Below are positions 24,821 through 35,962 of a stretch of 42,127 nucleotides of DNA, piece after piece. Each line of letters starts with the position of its first letter. Position 1 is the first letter of the stretch. Both the position numbers and the translations under genes were made by a program. The notes beneath the pieces are model-generated. The model saw only the letters and a program-made list of their open reading frames with translations. It was not told where the DNA came from and did no database searches. The stretch covers positions 1 to 42,127 of the forward strand of contig NZ_AQQU01000020.1 in the NCBI RefSeq assembly GCF_002210105.1, written 5' to 3'. Source of the stretch: Oceanicola sp. 22II-s10i. Lineage in GTDB: Bacteria > Pseudomonadota > Alphaproteobacteria > Rhodobacterales > Rhodobacteraceae.

Positions 24821-25725
24821 ATCTGGTCCTCCGCCGGGCTCATTCGGGAAAAATGCCGGTAGATGTCGGTGAGACCGGGAGGCGCAATCTCGACGTCCCG
24901 AAGCTTGTCATGGTGCCGCCCGAGGCGCGCAAGAAGGTCCACCTTCGCGCCCTGCGCGCAATCGAGGTCCAGGCGGCATCCGTTGACCCGCCGCCCGCCG
25001 AATTCGCCATGAAGATCGTCTGCCGCCCCCGGCTTGGCCGATATGCGGATCGTGGTCGGCAAGCCCGCTTCCTGAGCCAGCTCGGCCAGGGTGCCCTCAG
25101 CCGTCAACCTCCCGCGGGCGAGGATCGCGATGCGGTCCGTCTTGTCCTGCACCTCCTCAAGCCCGTGCGACGAGAGCAGCACGGCGGAGCCCCGGACCGC
25201 CGCATCGGCGATCACCTCGTAGAACTCGTGGCGTGACACCGGGTCGAGACCGCTGGTCGGTTCGTCGAGCAGAAGAAGCCGCGGTGCGCCGATCAGGGCC
25301 TGGGCCAGCCCGAGACGCTGGCGCATCCCCTTGGAATAGGTCCCGACCGCCCGATCGGCGGCATCCAGAAGGCCGACACGCGCCAGAAGGTCCGAAACCT
25401 CGGCCTTCGGTGTTCCCCGCAGGCCTGAAAAATAGCTCAGCACCTCGCGGCCCGACAGGTTCCTCTGGAACGAGACGACCTCGGGGAGGTAGTTCACGGC
25501 CTCTCTGGCCGCGTTGGACCCCGGCGCGCGGCCGGCGACGGCAACGGTGCCGGAGCTTGGACGCAGGAACCCGAGAACCGTCTTGAACAGCGTCGACTTG
25601 CCGGCTCCGTTATGGCCGAGCAAGGCCAACCGCTCGCCGGGCTGAACGGACAGCGAAACATCGTCGAGAACCTGCTGCCCACCGAAAGACAGACAGAGAG
25701 CATTGATGGCGAGGATTGCAGTCAT
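24817..25725 (-). CDS. nosF: NosF, ABC transporter ATPase
   Basis: 302 residues. Walker A is GHNGAGKST, the signature is YSKGMRQRLGLAQA, Walker B is LLLLDEPTSGLDP, and a switch His follows in LLSSHGLEE. It energises the NosY permease. ATG 25725 follows AAGGAGAT with 7-8 bases spacing. A frame from 25827 would add 34 residues inside nosD and is rejected. It overlaps nosD and nosY by 4 bases each. Confidence 0.96.
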   Translation of the reverse strand: MTAILAINALCLSFGGQQVLDDVSLSVQPGERLALLGHNGAGKSTLFKTVLGFLRPSSGTVAVAGRAPGSNAAREAVNYLPEVVSFQRNLSGREVLSYFSGLRGTPKAEVSDLLARVGLLDAADRAVGTYSKGMRQRLGLAQALIGAPRLLLLDEPTSGLDPVSRHEFYEVIADAAVRGSAVLLSSHGLEEVQDKTDRIAILARGRLTAEGTLAELAQEAGLPTTIRISAKPGAADDLHGEFGGRRVNGCRLDLDCAQGAKVDLLARLGRHHDKLRDVEIAPPGLTDIYRHFSRMSPAEDQI

Positions 25726-26975
25726 GATGGATCTCCTTGCGGCAGTCCGGTTCCGGTCGGCGACGTCAGCGGATGGGTATCGGTCACGCCCCCGGGCAAT
25801 AGCCCGGGGAACCTTGACTGCGACCATCGGATGAGCTGCATGGCCGGTGCCCCCATCAGCAGCCGTGCCGCCGGCTGCGACCAGACAAGACGGTCGATGC
25901 TGTCATTAGGCCGATATGGACTGTCGGCGATGCCATCGCCGTTCACGTCAAAGGCGACGTGATCGGACCAGTAGTTGCCGATGCCGTCGGCCGACCATTC
26001 CATCCACGTGGTGCCGACGTATTTCACCTGGGTTCTGTTACCGATGAAGGCGTTTCCGGCCAGCACGTTGCCCTGGCTGCCTGCGGTGAAATGGACACCG
26101 ATCCCACAGCCTTCGAAGCGGTTGCCCTCTAACCGGTTGTGGTTGGAATTGTAGATGAACAGGCATTTTTCGCCGCCATTGCGCACTTCGTTCCGACGCA
26201 TTTCGGCGCGATTGGCGAAGTTCATGAAAAAGCCGTGGTTGGAGTCTCCGTCCGACAGGTTCCGTTCGACGATCAGGCGCGTCGAATACATGAACGCAAA
26301 GCCCATGTCGTTGTCGCGGCTGATATTGTCCGTGACCTCGATCCGGTTGGCATACATGGAATGGAACGCGAACCGCAGATTGCTGAAACGGTTGCGCCGG
26401 TAGACCGCGTCATTTGACGTCGTGATGAACACGCCGTCCCGGCCTTTCGAGATCTGGTTGTCTTCGACCGTGAGACCCGGTGCGTTCCAGACGTAAATGC
26501 CCGGTCCGCGTTCAGCGACACGGAGGTCGTTGCGGCCGTCGATCCGATTGTTTCTGATGGTGACATCACGGGCACCATGGACGTCGATCCCGATCAGGTT
26601 CCCGTTCAACGTCACTCCGTCGATGATAGTGCCCTTGGCCGCCTTCGTCAGGCGAATGCCGCTGTCGAGTTCGCTGAGCCGGGCACCCGCGCCCGAGATT
26701 GTGAGCGCGGTGATCGTCACGCCGCCGGTATCGACCGTGACGACGGAGCCCTCGCCCGGACCTTCGATCCGGGCAAGAGGTCCCGTGAGCGTAACAGGTG
26801 TCTTGATAATCACCGGCCCGGCATAGGTGCCTTCCCCAAGCACCAATGTATCGCCGGGCCGGACGGTCGCGAGGGCCCGCACCAGCGCCCCCGGTCCCGG
26901 CCGCACCTCGACCGTCTCCGCAAAGGACGCAAGCGGAGCGAGGCAAAGGGCCAGCACGAAAACCAGAGAGCGCAT
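25722..26975 (-). CDS. nosD: NosD, periplasmic beta-helix maturation protein
   Basis: 417 residues. A Sec signal (MRSLVFVLALCLAPLASFA) precedes a right-handed beta-helix (CASH/parallel repeats, about 40-350) with repeating I/V-x-x-N-x-I patterns such as VTIRNNRIDG and LTVEDNQISK. NosD is the periplasmic partner of NosFY and is needed for the CuZ centre. ATG 26975 has GGGGAGGGG upstream; upstream codons lie in nosZ. It begins 17 bases after the nosZ stop. Confidence 0.95.
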   Translation of the reverse strand: MRSLVFVLALCLAPLASFAETVEVRPGPGALVRALATVRPGDTLVLGEGTYAGPVIIKTPVTLTGPLARIEGPGEGSVVTVDTGGVTITALTISGAGARLSELDSGIRLTKAAKGTIIDGVTLNGNLIGIDVHGARDVTIRNNRIDGRNDLRVAERGPGIYVWNAPGLTVEDNQISKGRDGVFITTSNDAVYRRNRFSNLRFAFHSMYANRIEVTDNISRDNDMGFAFMYSTRLIVERNLSDGDSNHGFFMNFANRAEMRRNEVRNGGEKCLFIYNSNHNRLEGNRFEGCGIGVHFTAGSQGNVLAGNAFIGNRTQVKYVGTTWMEWSADGIGNYWSDHVAFDVNGDGIADSPYRPNDSIDRLVWSQPAARLLMGAPAMQLIRWSQSRFPGLLPGGVTDTHPLTSPTGTGLPQGDPS

Positions 26976-26992
26976 GATCCGATCCCCTCCCC

Positions 26993-28891
26993 TTACGCGA
27001 CCGGTTTCACGAGCATGCGGCCGCGCATCTCCATGTGGAGCGCGTGACAGAACCACTGGCAGTAATACCAGTGCACGCCCGGACGGTCGGCGGTGAAGGT
27101 CACCGACGCCGTGGCCTGCGGACCAACCTCGAAGGCGATGCCGTGATTGCCCAGGGTGAAGCCATGGGTCAGGTCGTCGACCTCGTCCATGTTGGTGATG
27201 TAGACCGTCACCTCGTCGCCCTGTGTCACCTCGAACTGATCCAGGCTGAACGCCGGAGCGACCGAGTGCATGTAGACCCGCACCTTGTTGCCGTCCCGGA
27301 TGACATCGGCACCGTATTCCAGTTCCACACCGTCCTTCTCGGCCTGAAGCCGCGCCTCTTCCCACAGGCTGTCACCACGGTCATAGATCGACACGGGGTT
27401 CACCTTGTCGGCGCGCACAAGGATACAGTCGTGCGGCTCGGCAAAGGTCGGGCCGTCGTGAACAAGCGCCATCTTCTCGCCCGAGATGTCGATCACCTGG
27501 TCGTTCTCGGGTTTCAGCGGACCCACGTTCAGGAACCGGTCTTTCGAGAACTTGTTCAGCGAGATCAGGAACTGCCCGTCCGCCTCAAGCGTCTCGCCCA
27601 TCGTGGTGTGGTTGTGGCCCGGCTGGTAATGCACGTCGATCTTCTCGATGATCGGGTCGACGTCTTCGCCGTTGAAGGCTTTGATGGCGTCCTCGATGTT
27701 CCACTTCACCATCTGGCTGTCGAGGAAGAGCGTCGTGAACGCGTTGCCCTTTCCGTCATATGCGGTGTGGAGCGGGCCGAGGCCCAGCTGCGGCTCAGCC
27801 ACTACGGCCGAGCGCGGTTCTGCCCCGCCGAAGACCTCGGGCAGCTTGGTCACGTCGATCACGGTCACCGTGGGCGACAGCTTGCCGTTGATGCACAGGT
27901 GGCGCTTGTCGGGGGCCATGTTGCAGCCGTGCGGGCTGTTCGAGACGGGGATATACTGGGTGTATTTCCCGGCTTCACGACCGTCGATGACCTTCACACC
28001 ATTGTATTCGGTGTAATCCCCGGCCGCGATGCCGGCCTCGATCGCTTTGATGTCGAAGACGACGACCCAGTCCTGCTCGTTGGCGGTCATGTCCGCCAGC
28101 GTGACCCCGTTCTCGGAGTTGTAGCAGGTCGAGAAGGCATATTTGCCTTCGTAATCCGCGTCGCAGTTGTCGAGGTTACCGTTGACGATCACCTGCCAGG
28201 CGATCTCCATCGTGTCGCCGTCGATGGCGGTGAAGATCGAGACGTATTTCTCGGGCTCATCCAGCACGATGCCGTCGTTTGGCAGCGGGATGCGGTGTTC
28301 GCCGTTGGCGAACACGTAGCCGGTGCGCGGGTATTTTTGCGGCCGCAGACCGTGGATATCCGACGTGTTCGGGATCTCGATGATCTTGTCGGTCTTCATG
28401 ATGTCGCAGCGGATGCGCGCGACACGGGTGTTGGCCTTGTCGTTGGCGAACAGGTAGCGCCCGTCATAGGTGCCCTCGGTAAAGGACATGTGCGGGTGGT
28501 GCAGGTCTCCGTTGTCGTAGGTCACGCGCCCCCGCTTGGCGAGGAACTCTTTCGTCTCCGGCAGAAGCCCCTCGGTCAGGATTTTCAGGCTTTCGTTGGT
28601 GGACCCCCATCCGGTTGCCGAGCAACGGTTGAACACCGGGATGCGCATAAGCTCACGCATGGACGGCACGCCGATGATGCGCACTTCGCCCGACTGGCCT
28701 GAAGACCAGAAGCCGTAGTAGCTGTCCAATTCGCCCGGTGCGACCTCGATCGAGGCCGTCGCAGCCGCTGCCTTGCGGGTCGAGGCAAGCAGGCCCAGTC
28801 CGCTGGTGCCGGCGACGGTCGCGAGGGCCGCGACACCTGCTGTTCCCTTGAACAGCCCCCTGCGGGACACACCTTTGGTTTCTTCGCTCAT
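26993..28891 (-). CDS. nosZ: Nitrous oxide reductase
   Basis: 632 residues. A Tat signal with SRRGLFKG marks the clade I, Tat-exported type. A seven-bladed beta-propeller supplies CuZ histidines (for example DLHHPHMS and GHNHTTMGE). The C-terminal cupredoxin domain has the CuA motif [12 protein letters not shown]. NosZ reduces N2O to N2 in the periplasm. ATG 28891 follows AAGGAGG with 8 bases spacing; a longer frame from 28957 would overlap nosR. Length is normal. Confidence 0.97.
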   Translation of the reverse strand: MSEETKGVSRRGLFKGTAGVAALATVAGTSGLGLLASTRKAAAATASIEVAPGELDSYYGFWSSGQSGEVRIIGVPSMRELMRIPVFNRCSATGWGSTNESLKILTEGLLPETKEFLAKRGRVTYDNGDLHHPHMSFTEGTYDGRYLFANDKANTRVARIRCDIMKTDKIIEIPNTSDIHGLRPQKYPRTGYVFANGEHRIPLPNDGIVLDEPEKYVSIFTAIDGDTMEIAWQVIVNGNLDNCDADYEGKYAFSTCYNSENGVTLADMTANEQDWVVVFDIKAIEAGIAAGDYTEYNGVKVIDGREAGKYTQYIPVSNSPHGCNMAPDKRHLCINGKLSPTVTVIDVTKLPEVFGGAEPRSAVVAEPQLGLGPLHTAYDGKGNAFTTLFLDSQMVKWNIEDAIKAFNGEDVDPIIEKIDVHYQPGHNHTTMGETLEADGQFLISLNKFSKDRFLNVGPLKPENDQVIDISGEKMALVHDGPTFAEPHDCILVRADKVNPVSIYDRGDSLWEEARLQAEKDGVELEYGADVIRDGNKVRVYMHSVAPAFSLDQFEVTQGDEVTVYITNMDEVDDLTHGFTLGNHGIAFEVGPQATASVTFTADRPGVHWYYCQWFCHALHMEMRGRMLVKPVA

Positions 28892-28904
28892 TGTCTTTCC
28901 TCCT

Positions 28905-31085
28905 TCATTTGGCATTGGAAAGTTGGTTGGGATGACCGAGGTTCGGTCGTTCGGCATGGGCCGCGAGCGCTGCCGCCGATGCCGCGTCCTTGGCGCGCCG
29001 TTTGTCGGTCTTGATGACGACCGGACAGCGCGCGTGATCCTGGTAGAGCACCTGACAATTCAGGCAGGAGATGCACTCGTTCGGGTTGATCTCGCCCGTC
29101 GGGTGGATGGCATCGACCGGGCAGTCCGTCGCGCAGAGCTGACACGGGTTGCCGCATTCCTTGTAGCGTTTGAGCCAGCGGAACATGTGCAGACGCGCCG
29201 GGATGGCGAGGCCGCCGCCGAGGGGGCAGACGTAGCGGCAATAGAACCGCTCGATGAACAGCCCCGGCAGCAGAAAGGCGAATGCGATCAACACGTAAGG
29301 CAGAGGCCGCGCGAATTTCAGGATGATCGCAGTCTTGAACGGCTCAACTTCGGCAAACCGCTCGGCCAGTTCGAGCGAATAGAGCGACAGGCCGAAGAGT
29401 CCAAGAAAGATGATGTATTTGACCGCCCAGAGCCGCTCGTGCAGCCCCCATGGCAGCGTCACCTGCGGCACTCGAAACTGGCGCGCGATCTTGTTCGACA
29501 GTTCCTGAAGCGCGCCGAACGGGCACAGCCAGCCGCAGTAGGCCCCTCGCCCCCAGAACAGCAGGGCTGCCGCCACGGCGAACCAAAGGATGAAGATCAG
29601 CGGGTCCATCAGGAAGGTGTTCCACTGGAAGTCGCTGAAAACAGCGTTGACCACCGCGAGGATGTTCACGACCGAGAGCTGCGCATTGGCGATCCAGCCG
29701 ACAAAGACGAGCGTGAACACGAGGTAGGCGTTGCGCAGGATCGCGAAGGTTCGCGCGTTCCGGGTCGCGAAGGCCTGGAAGAAGAAGATGCCCGACAGGA
29801 GCGCCAGCGCGGCGGCAAGAACGATCACCTGTAGCCGCTTGGTATCCCATATCCGTTGCCAGAGCGCGTCGCGGGCGTCCGTGTCGGCCGCTGCCGGTTC
29901 TGCCTGTGCGACGGGTTCAGAAGGAACCTCGCGCACATATGGGGACGGCAACTCGTAGCCCAGATCATAGGTCAGGAAGACCTTTTCGATCGGACCGACG
30001 GCACGACTGACGAGGAATTGCAGCCGGAAGGACCGGGCCGGATCGAACCCAGACGCTGCGGGGATGATGAACAGGTCCATCTCTTCGAAATCCGGTGCGC
30101 CCTCGGCCGCGATCTGTCCGATGCGCTGATGCCCGCGATCGCGAAACCGATAGGACATCTCACCCTGGATCAGCTGGAAACGGTCGAAAATGCCACCGCG
30201 CACGTAGCCCGAGCCCTTGAAGGACCATTCTCCGGCACCGAATACGGCGATGGCGTGGTCCCCCGGTTCCAGCCGTGCGGCCAGATTGTCCCAGCCCGCC
30301 TCGCCCAGCAGCGGCCGCCCAATGGCTGGATGGCTGACCAGCGCTGTCCGGACGTCGACATAGGCCTCATCGGGTGCCGCTGTTTCCGCGTTTTTCTCCG
30401 TCCGCGGATCACCGAGCGCGGCGAAATCCGCATTGATCGTTCCGACGTCCAGCATGAGGCGGCGAATGGCACCATTTCCGGCCAGCGTTTCCCAGTCGGT
30501 CACTTGACCGGCATCGGGGGCGATCTCTTTCCGCGGACCTGATGCGGACGGGGCCGCGAAACCGTCCAGCCCCAACGCGCGGGCAGCCTTCACGCCAGCC
30601 CTCAGGATCGAGTCGTCGATCACCATGATGGTGACCGTGGCCCCCGAGACGATTTCCAGGTCATCCGTATCCCTCGGCCCCGCCACGGACCGTAGATCGA
30701 ACCCGGTATAGTGATTTATAACCGCCCGGATCTCGCTCTCGGGGATACCGACCAGAACGATCGGCTCCGAATGCTTGATCAGCTTAGCACCGGTCAGATG
30801 TGCCTCGGGCGAGAGGCCGACGAGTATGTGGATCGGTTTGCCCGAATACCCGGTCGTGGGCACGAAATCAGAGGTCAGGAACACCCAGCCGATCGTGTCG
30901 CTCCCCTTCAGCGTCGGCACGAGCCCGTCGTCGCGCGGAACACCGAAGGCCTCGGCTCCAGGCACGAGGTCCTGGGGCTCTACAGCCTCAATGAATTGAT
31001 CCACCAAAGGCGCCGCGAAGGCTTGAACAGCAATGCCCAACAGGACGGCCACCGCCCAAGCAATCTGGCGTATCGCGCTTCGCAT
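28905..31085 (-). CDS. nosR: NosR, membrane flavo/iron-sulfur electron donor to NosZ
   Basis: 726 residues. A signal peptide precedes a periplasmic FMN-binding domain with SGATVT (Thr flavinylation site, about 150). Membrane helices with CGWLCPFGA and CRYVCPLGG follow, then a cytoplasmic ferredoxin-like end with [13 protein letters not shown] and CISCLNC...C. NosR passes electrons to NosZ and is needed for its activity. Its FMN is attached by NosX. It heads the nosRZDFYLX operon with a box 68 bases upstream. The ribosome binding site (GGCGAGAAG) is weak and close to the ATG. Confidence 0.96.
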   Translation of the reverse strand: MRSAIRQIAWAVAVLLGIAVQAFAAPLVDQFIEAVEPQDLVPGAEAFGVPRDDGLVPTLKGSDTIGWVFLTSDFVPTTGYSGKPIHILVGLSPEAHLTGAKLIKHSEPIVLVGIPESEIRAVINHYTGFDLRSVAGPRDTDDLEIVSGATVTIMVIDDSILRAGVKAARALGLDGFAAPSASGPRKEIAPDAGQVTDWETLAGNGAIRRLMLDVGTINADFAALGDPRTEKNAETAAPDEAYVDVRTALVSHPAIGRPLLGEAGWDNLAARLEPGDHAIAVFGAGEWSFKGSGYVRGGIFDRFQLIQGEMSYRFRDRGHQRIGQIAAEGAPDFEEMDLFIIPAASGFDPARSFRLQFLVSRAVGPIEKVFLTYDLGYELPSPYVREVPSEPVAQAEPAAADTDARDALWQRIWDTKRLQVIVLAAALALLSGIFFFQAFATRNARTFAILRNAYLVFTLVFVGWIANAQLSVVNILAVVNAVFSDFQWNTFLMDPLIFILWFAVAAALLFWGRGAYCGWLCPFGALQELSNKIARQFRVPQVTLPWGLHERLWAVKYIIFLGLFGLSLYSLELAERFAEVEPFKTAIILKFARPLPYVLIAFAFLLPGLFIERFYCRYVCPLGGGLAIPARLHMFRWLKRYKECGNPCQLCATDCPVDAIHPTGEINPNECISCLNCQVLYQDHARCPVVIKTDKRRAKDAASAAALAAHAERPNLGHPNQLSNAK

Positions 31086-31153
31086 CTTCTCGCCGCCTCA
31101 CATCAGCCCAAACTTCTTTAGGCGTTGCTTAAAGGCGGGGCCGGGTGCGGAGT

Positions 31154-31167
31154 TTGCGATTGAGCAA
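31154..31167. promoter_or_regulatory. Fnr/NnrR-type box upstream of nosR
   Basis: TTGCGATTGAGCAA fits TTG-N8-CAA, 68 bases before the nosR ATG. It lies just downstream of the terminator that closes the preceding unit, so nosR has its own promoter. Confidence 0.75.
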
Positions 31168-31192
31168 CGTTCTCGGCGAATTGCGGGTGCGG

Positions 31193-31222
31193 AGAAACGA
31201 AAAGCGGGGCCTTGGGCCCCGC
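31193..31222 (-). terminator. Rho-independent terminator between the TatA-like gene and nosR
   Basis: Minus strand: an 8-pair perfect stem GCGGGGCC/GGCCCCGC with loop CAA is followed by TTTTCGTTTC. It lies 28 bases after the stop of the TatA-like gene and separates the nap unit from the nosR promoter. Confidence 0.85.
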
Positions 31223-31249
31223 ACTGTCTTTCTTTCTTTTCCCCGCGGT

Positions 31250-31420
31250 TCAGGCGGCTGTGGTCTCGTCTGTCTCCGGCTCCTGCCTGATACCGCGACG
31301 GAAGGCGGTCAATCCCTGCCCTACCTCGCCCATGATCGAAGAAATCTTGCCGCGCCCGAACAGCACGATCACGACGACGAGGATGATCGCCAGACCCGGC
31401 AATCCGATATTGTTCAGCAT
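31250..31420 (-). CDS. TatA/TatE-like small protein
   Basis: 56 residues. An N-terminal membrane helix (LPGLAIILVVVIVLFG) is followed by the FGRGKISSIMGEVGQGL amphipathic helix and an acidic tail, which is the TatA/E design (FGxxKxxxxxxxxGxxxxxF). Tat exports folded NapA and NosZ, both encoded on either side. An extra tatE-type gene in denitrification clusters is known from Pseudomonas stutzeri. AAGGAC precedes the ATG. It is followed by a strong terminator and is probably the last gene after napC. It is shorter than housekeeping TatA. Confidence 0.85.
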   Translation of the reverse strand: MLNNIGLPGLAIILVVVIVLFGRGKISSIMGEVGQGLTAFRRGIRQEPETDETTAA

Positions 31421-31552
31421 GACGTCATGTCCTTTTTTGCAATTACACCGGCACGTCGGCCGCGCCTAACTTCGCATCAAAGGCGAAGAACGCTGGTAGA
31501 CATGCGCTTCCCTGCGGCTGCTGTCTTTGCGCTTCAGCAAACTCGCGAGGTT

Positions 31553-32245
31553 TCATTCGCCGATCTGCCGTTCCAGAAGAAAACTCTGGATCTCCTCCGC
31601 CGGTGAGAGACCCGGCTGTGTCTCGCCCTGAAGTTCCTTTGGCACGGTCCAGCCCGGTTCGACGCCGGTCATGTCCGGGAGCTCATGCGCGATACCCTTG
31701 TGACAATCGATGCAGGTTCGCTGACCGGACAGCAGGTATTCGGTGTGGATCTCCGCCGCGCGCGGAGATTGGCGGCTGAGGTCCATCGCCACTTCGGAAT
31801 GGCAGTTCCGGCATTCAAGACTATCATTGGCCTTCAGCCGCGACCATTCACGCTTCGCCATGACCAATCGGTGTTCCAGGAACTTCTGGCGGGTATCGAT
31901 GGTCCCGAAGATCTTGCCCCAGACCTCTTTCGACGCCTGCATCTTCCGAGCGATCTTGTCGGTCCATTCATGCGGCACGTGGCAGTCGGGACAGCCTGCC
32001 CTCACCCCGGACCGGTTGGAGAAATGGACGGTGTGCGACAGCTCTTCGAAGACGTTGTCGCGCATCTCGTGGCAGGAGACGCAAAAGTCCTCGGTGTTGG
32101 TGTATTCGAGCGCAGTGTTGAAACCGCCCCAGAAGATCACCCCGCCAACGAACCCGCCCAAGGTCAGGAACCCGAGCCCGAGCGTTCCGGCAGGGGTCCA
32201 AAGGACGTCCCAGAACCAGCGGAAAGGGGCAAGTATCCAGCGCAT
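31553..32245 (-). CDS. napC: NapC, membrane-anchored tetraheme cytochrome c
   Basis: 230 residues. An N-terminal membrane anchor (about 15-40) is followed by four heme motifs CVSCH, CPDCH, CRNCH and CIDCH. NapC oxidises quinol and passes electrons to NapAB. ATG 32245 lies one base after the napB stop; the 9-residue upstream extension is inside napB. The family is NapC/NirT. Length is normal. Confidence 0.96.
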   Translation of the reverse strand: MRWILAPFRWFWDVLWTPAGTLGLGFLTLGGFVGGVIFWGGFNTALEYTNTEDFCVSCHEMRDNVFEELSHTVHFSNRSGVRAGCPDCHVPHEWTDKIARKMQASKEVWGKIFGTIDTRQKFLEHRLVMAKREWSRLKANDSLECRNCHSEVAMDLSRQSPRAAEIHTEYLLSGQRTCIDCHKGIAHELPDMTGVEPGWTVPKELQGETQPGLSPAEEIQSFLLERQIGE

Positions 32246-32246
32246 G

Positions 32247-32705
32247 TCACTCGCTCCCCGCGCCCGACGCACCCAATTCGGACATGTCCGTGAAGGTATT
32301 CCCGATCAGCGCCGACGTATCGGCTTGCGGCACATGGCACTGAGTGCAGAAATACCGACGAGGGGACACGTCGGCGAGCATCTGAGCGTCGCGCGTCATG
32401 TAATGCGTGATCGAGATCATCGGGGCCCCGGACCCGAGTGAATGTTCGCGTTTATGGCAGGACATGCAGCGGTTCGCATTGACCGACAGCTGGTAACCCT
32501 CGATCGAATGCGGGATCACCGGTGGCTGTTCCGGATAAGCCCGCATCTGGCGCACGTCGTCGGTCACATAGCGTTCCAGCGGGGCGGCTGGCACAGGCTC
32601 CATCGGGTTGGGGGACGGTCCGGAAAGCTCCGGCACGTTCTGAGCAAGAACGAAGGTCGCCGTAAGGCAGGTGCCGAGGATGGTCGGGAGGCGAAGATGT
32701 CTCAT
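32247..32705 (-). CDS. napB: NapB, diheme cytochrome c subunit of periplasmic nitrate reductase
   Basis: 152 residues. A signal peptide ending near VLAQ is followed by two heme motifs CMSCH and CTQCH and axial His residues (for example IPHSIEGY and ISITHYM). NapB transfers electrons from NapC to NapA. The ATG overlaps the napA stop (TGATG). A longer upstream frame is a napA shadow. Confidence 0.96.
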   Translation of the reverse strand: MRHLRLPTILGTCLTATFVLAQNVPELSGPSPNPMEPVPAAPLERYVTDDVRQMRAYPEQPPVIPHSIEGYQLSVNANRCMSCHKREHSLGSGAPMISITHYMTRDAQMLADVSPRRYFCTQCHVPQADTSALIGNTFTDMSELGASGAGSE

Positions 32706-35212
32706 CAGACCTTCTCCACGCGCACAGCGCATTTCTTGAAGTCCGTCTGTTTCGAAATCGGGTCCGTCGCATCCAGCGTCACCTTGTTGATCAGCTGGCT
32801 GGCGTCGAACCACGGCACGAAGATCACGCCGGGCGGCATCCGGTTGCGACCGCGCGTTTCGACCCGGCTGCGTATCTCCCCCCGGCGCGAGATCACCCGC
32901 ACCTCCATCCCCTGGTTCAGCCCGCGTTCCCTGGCGTCGATCGCGTTCATGAAGACCTTGGCCCCCGGAAACGCCTTGTAGAGTTCCGGCACGCGCATTG
33001 TCATCGACCCGGAATGCCAGTGTTCCAGCACCCGGCCCGTCACCAACCACATGTCGAACTCCCCGTCCGGACTTTCCGCCGGCGGCTCGTAGGGAACCGC
33101 GATGATGACAGCTCGGCCGTCGGGCTTTCCATAAAACTCCCAACCGCTGCCGGGCGTCACGTAGGGATCATAGCCTTCCTTGAAGCGCCACTTGGTCTCC
33201 TCCCCATCAACGACCGGCCAGCGCAGCCCTCGCACCTCGTCGCTTTGGTAGGTGTCGTAGGGCGCCAGATCATGACCATGACCGCGCCCGAAGGCGGCGT
33301 ATTCCTCGAAGAGGCCCTTCTGGAGGTAGAAACCGAAATCCTTCGCCTCCTGGTTTTCGTAGTCGTCGCGCACCTCATCCAAGGGGAAGGCATCGACCTG
33401 ACCATTGGCAAAGCAGACCTCGTAGAGCGTTTTCCCCCGGTATTCAGGATGCGCATCGAGGATTTCGGCCGGCCAGATCTCGTCTGTCGTGAAGCGTTTC
33501 GAGAACTCGACCAGTTGCCAGAGGTCCGACCGTGCCTCACCCGGCGCATCGACCAGCTGGTGCCAGGCATGTGTCCGGCGTTCAGCATTGCCGTAGACAC
33601 CTTCCTTCTCAACCCACATGGCGGCGGGCAGGATGATATCGGCGGCCATGGCGGTAACTGTCGGATAGGCGTCGGAGACCACGATCATATTGTCGGGGTT
33701 CCGGTAGCCCTGGTAGGTCTCGTTCTGCGAGTTGGGTGCCGCTTGCAGGTTGTTGTTCACCTGCACCCAGTAGAAGTTCAGCACGCCGTCCTTCAGCATC
33801 CGGTCCTGAAGCACCGCATGGAACCCCGGCTTGGTGTTCAGCAGGCCGTGTGGCAGCTTCCACAACTCCTCCGCGTGGTGCACATGGTCCGGGTTGGTCA
33901 CCACCATGTCTGCAGGCAAACGGTGCGCGAAGGTCCCGACCTCGCGCGCCGTGCCACAGGCCGAGGGCTGACCAGTGAGCGAAAACGGTGAATTGCCCGG
34001 CTCGGAGATCTTCCCGGTCAGAAGGTGGATGTTGTAGACCATCTGGTTCGCCCAGACGCCGCGGACATGCTGGTTGAAGCCCATCGTCCAGAGCGACATG
34101 ACCTTGGTGTCCGGGTCGGCGTAAAGCTCTGCCAGTTCTTCCAGAAAGCCCGGCTCGACCCCCGACAGGTCGCTGACGTATTCGAGCGTGTAGGTCGAGA
34201 CATGCTCCTTGAACGCCTCGAAGTCCGACGGTTCCATCAGCCCGGCATTGGCCGCGCCCGTCGCAGCCTGCTGACGCGGGTCCTCGTCGCGCAGGCCGTA
34301 GCCGATATCCGTCTGCCCCTTCATGAAGGTGGTGTGCTTGCCGACGAACTCCTCGTTCACCCGGCCGGTCTGGATGATGTGGTTGGCAATGTAGTTCAGG
34401 ATCGCCAGATCGGTGCCCGGCTTGAACACCATGGGGATGTCGGCAAGGTCCATGGACCTATGCGTGAAGGTCGACAGAACCGCACACTTCACGCCGGGCG
34501 TGCCCAGCCGACGATCGGCCAGGCGGGTCCAGAGGATCGGATGCATCTCGGCCATATTGGAGCCCCAGAGCACAAAGGCATCCGCATGTTCGAAATCGTC
34601 GTAGCAGCCCATGGGCTCGTCGATGCCGAAGGTCCGCATGAAAGCAACGGCAGCAGAGGCCATGCAATGTCGCGCGTTCGGATCGAGGTTGTTCGACCGG
34701 AAGCCCGCCCGCATCAGCTTGGTCGCGGCGTAGCCTTCCAGCACCGTCCACTGGCCGGAGCCGAACATACCGATGCTCTCCGGCCCCTTCTCCTTCAGCT
34801 GCTTCTTGACCCGCTCGGCCATTACGTCGAAGGCCTCGTCCCACGTAACCGGCTCGAATTCGCCGTTCTTGTCGAATTCACCGTTTGTCTTGCGCATGAG
34901 CGGCGTGGTCAGGCGGTCCTCACCATACATGATCTTGGACAGGAAGTAGCCCTTCACGCAGTTGAGGCCGCGGTTGACCTCATGCTGCATGTCCCCGTGC
35001 GTGGCGACCACCTTGCCCTCCTTCACGCCAACCATTACGCCACAGCCGGTGCCGCAGAACCGGCAAGGCGCCTTGGACCACTTGATCTTCAGGGCTTCGA
35101 CACCGCCCGGAACCGGCTGCGCAAGCGCATCATGCGGAAGCCCTGCGGCGGATGCGGCGAGCGCAGCAGCCTGTGCCTTCAGAAGCTGACGTCGGTTCAG
35201 GTCGAGTGGCAT
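32705..35212 (-). CDS. napA: NapA, periplasmic nitrate reductase catalytic subunit
   Basis: 835 residues. A Tat signal with NRRQLLK is followed by the [4Fe-4S] motif [13 protein letters not shown] plus a downstream Cys in [10 protein letters not shown] molybdopterin (bis-MGD) oxidoreductase body follows, with the catalytic Cys region [11 protein letters not shown]. It reduces nitrate to nitrite in the periplasm. The start overlaps napD by 16 bases. Length is normal for NapA. Confidence 0.97.
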   Translation of the reverse strand: MPLDLNRRQLLKAQAAALAASAAGLPHDALAQPVPGGVEALKIKWSKAPCRFCGTGCGVMVGVKEGKVVATHGDMQHEVNRGLNCVKGYFLSKIMYGEDRLTTPLMRKTNGEFDKNGEFEPVTWDEAFDVMAERVKKQLKEKGPESIGMFGSGQWTVLEGYAATKLMRAGFRSNNLDPNARHCMASAAVAFMRTFGIDEPMGCYDDFEHADAFVLWGSNMAEMHPILWTRLADRRLGTPGVKCAVLSTFTHRSMDLADIPMVFKPGTDLAILNYIANHIIQTGRVNEEFVGKHTTFMKGQTDIGYGLRDEDPRQQAATGAANAGLMEPSDFEAFKEHVSTYTLEYVSDLSGVEPGFLEELAELYADPDTKVMSLWTMGFNQHVRGVWANQMVYNIHLLTGKISEPGNSPFSLTGQPSACGTAREVGTFAHRLPADMVVTNPDHVHHAEELWKLPHGLLNTKPGFHAVLQDRMLKDGVLNFYWVQVNNNLQAAPNSQNETYQGYRNPDNMIVVSDAYPTVTAMAADIILPAAMWVEKEGVYGNAERRTHAWHQLVDAPGEARSDLWQLVEFSKRFTTDEIWPAEILDAHPEYRGKTLYEVCFANGQVDAFPLDEVRDDYENQEAKDFGFYLQKGLFEEYAAFGRGHGHDLAPYDTYQSDEVRGLRWPVVDGEETKWRFKEGYDPYVTPGSGWEFYGKPDGRAVIIAVPYEPPAESPDGEFDMWLVTGRVLEHWHSGSMTMRVPELYKAFPGAKVFMNAIDARERGLNQGMEVRVISRRGEIRSRVETRGRNRMPPGVIFVPWFDASQLINKVTLDATDPISKQTDFKKCAVRVEKV

Positions 35213-35472
35213 ATTGGCTCCTCCGTTTCGTCGGGTTCTTCTGCGTGTTCGAAAACCATGTTCGCCACGAGCACGCCGGGCATGAGATTTATCTCGGTCA
35301 GTCGGTCCCCAAGCTGACCGGTGCTGTCACCCTCGATCGTGATGATCAGCCGGGTCGCATCGCCACCGTGGATTTCCACCCCTTTCAGGCTCATGAGACC
35401 TTCTGCGACGGCATCGCGATGCGTGTCCCTGACGCTCACAACTGCAGACGAGACGTGCCAGCGCTCAGGCAT
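35197..35472 (-). CDS. napD: NapD, NapA signal-peptide chaperone
   Basis: 91 residues. A ferredoxin-like NapD fold with [10 protein letters not shown] at the N-terminus and the IEIHGGDA-like [17 protein letters not shown]. NapD binds the NapA Tat signal to delay export until cofactor loading is complete. It overlaps napF by 8 bases and napA by 16 bases, so translation is tightly coupled. Confidence 0.95.
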   Translation of the reverse strand: MPERWHVSSAVVSVRDTHRDAVAEGLMSLKGVEIHGGDATRLIITIEGDSTGQLGDRLTEINLMPGVLVANMVFEHAEEPDETEEPICHST

Positions 35473-35956
35473 CGGCAGGCTCCTTTCTCACGGCATGAAT
35501 GGCATCTGCCGGGCACGGTGCGACGCAAGCGCCGCAGCCCGTGCAGGCCGACTGGTGTAGGATCGGCAGGAAAGGCCCACCGATCCGCGGCTGCATAGAA
35601 ATGGCCTCCTCCGGACAGGCGTCCCGGCATGACATGCAGGTGATACCGGCCTGCACGAGGCAAGCGTTCGAAATCACGAACGTGTGGGACAAGCGAAAAT
35701 CAGTCGTAAAGACCGGTGCCTCGCAAACCTCCGCGCAGGTGCCGCAGAAGGTGCATTCCCCCCGGACCGGCAAGAGGATCACACCGTCATCGGAAAGGCC
35801 GAGAACCCCCTCGGGGCAAGCCGAAACACAATCCCCGCAGCGCGTGCAATCACGGAGCGACACCAGGTTCACACCCGGCGGCCTCGGCCTGAATTCAGCG
35901 GGACCAGTAGACCCTTTCAGGAGTTGCCGACGGGATATGCTGGCTTGGGCTGGCAT
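35465..35956 (-). CDS. napF: NapF, iron-sulfur protein for NapA maturation
   Basis: 163 residues. It has four Cys-rich ferredoxin-like motifs: CTRCGDCVSACP, CTFCGTCAEVCE, C...CMSCRDACP and CTGCGACVAPCP. NapF is a cytoplasmic [4Fe-4S] protein that assists NapA maturation. The N-terminus SISRRQLLKG resembles a twin-arginine motif but has no following hydrophobic stretch; this feature is common in NapF. It starts 6 bases after napE. Confidence 0.95.
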   Translation of the reverse strand: MPAQASISRRQLLKGSTGPAEFRPRPPGVNLVSLRDCTRCGDCVSACPEGVLGLSDDGVILLPVRGECTFCGTCAEVCEAPVFTTDFRLSHTFVISNACLVQAGITCMSCRDACPEEAISMQPRIGGPFLPILHQSACTGCGACVAPCPADAIHAVRKEPADA

Positions 35957-35962
35957 GGCGCA

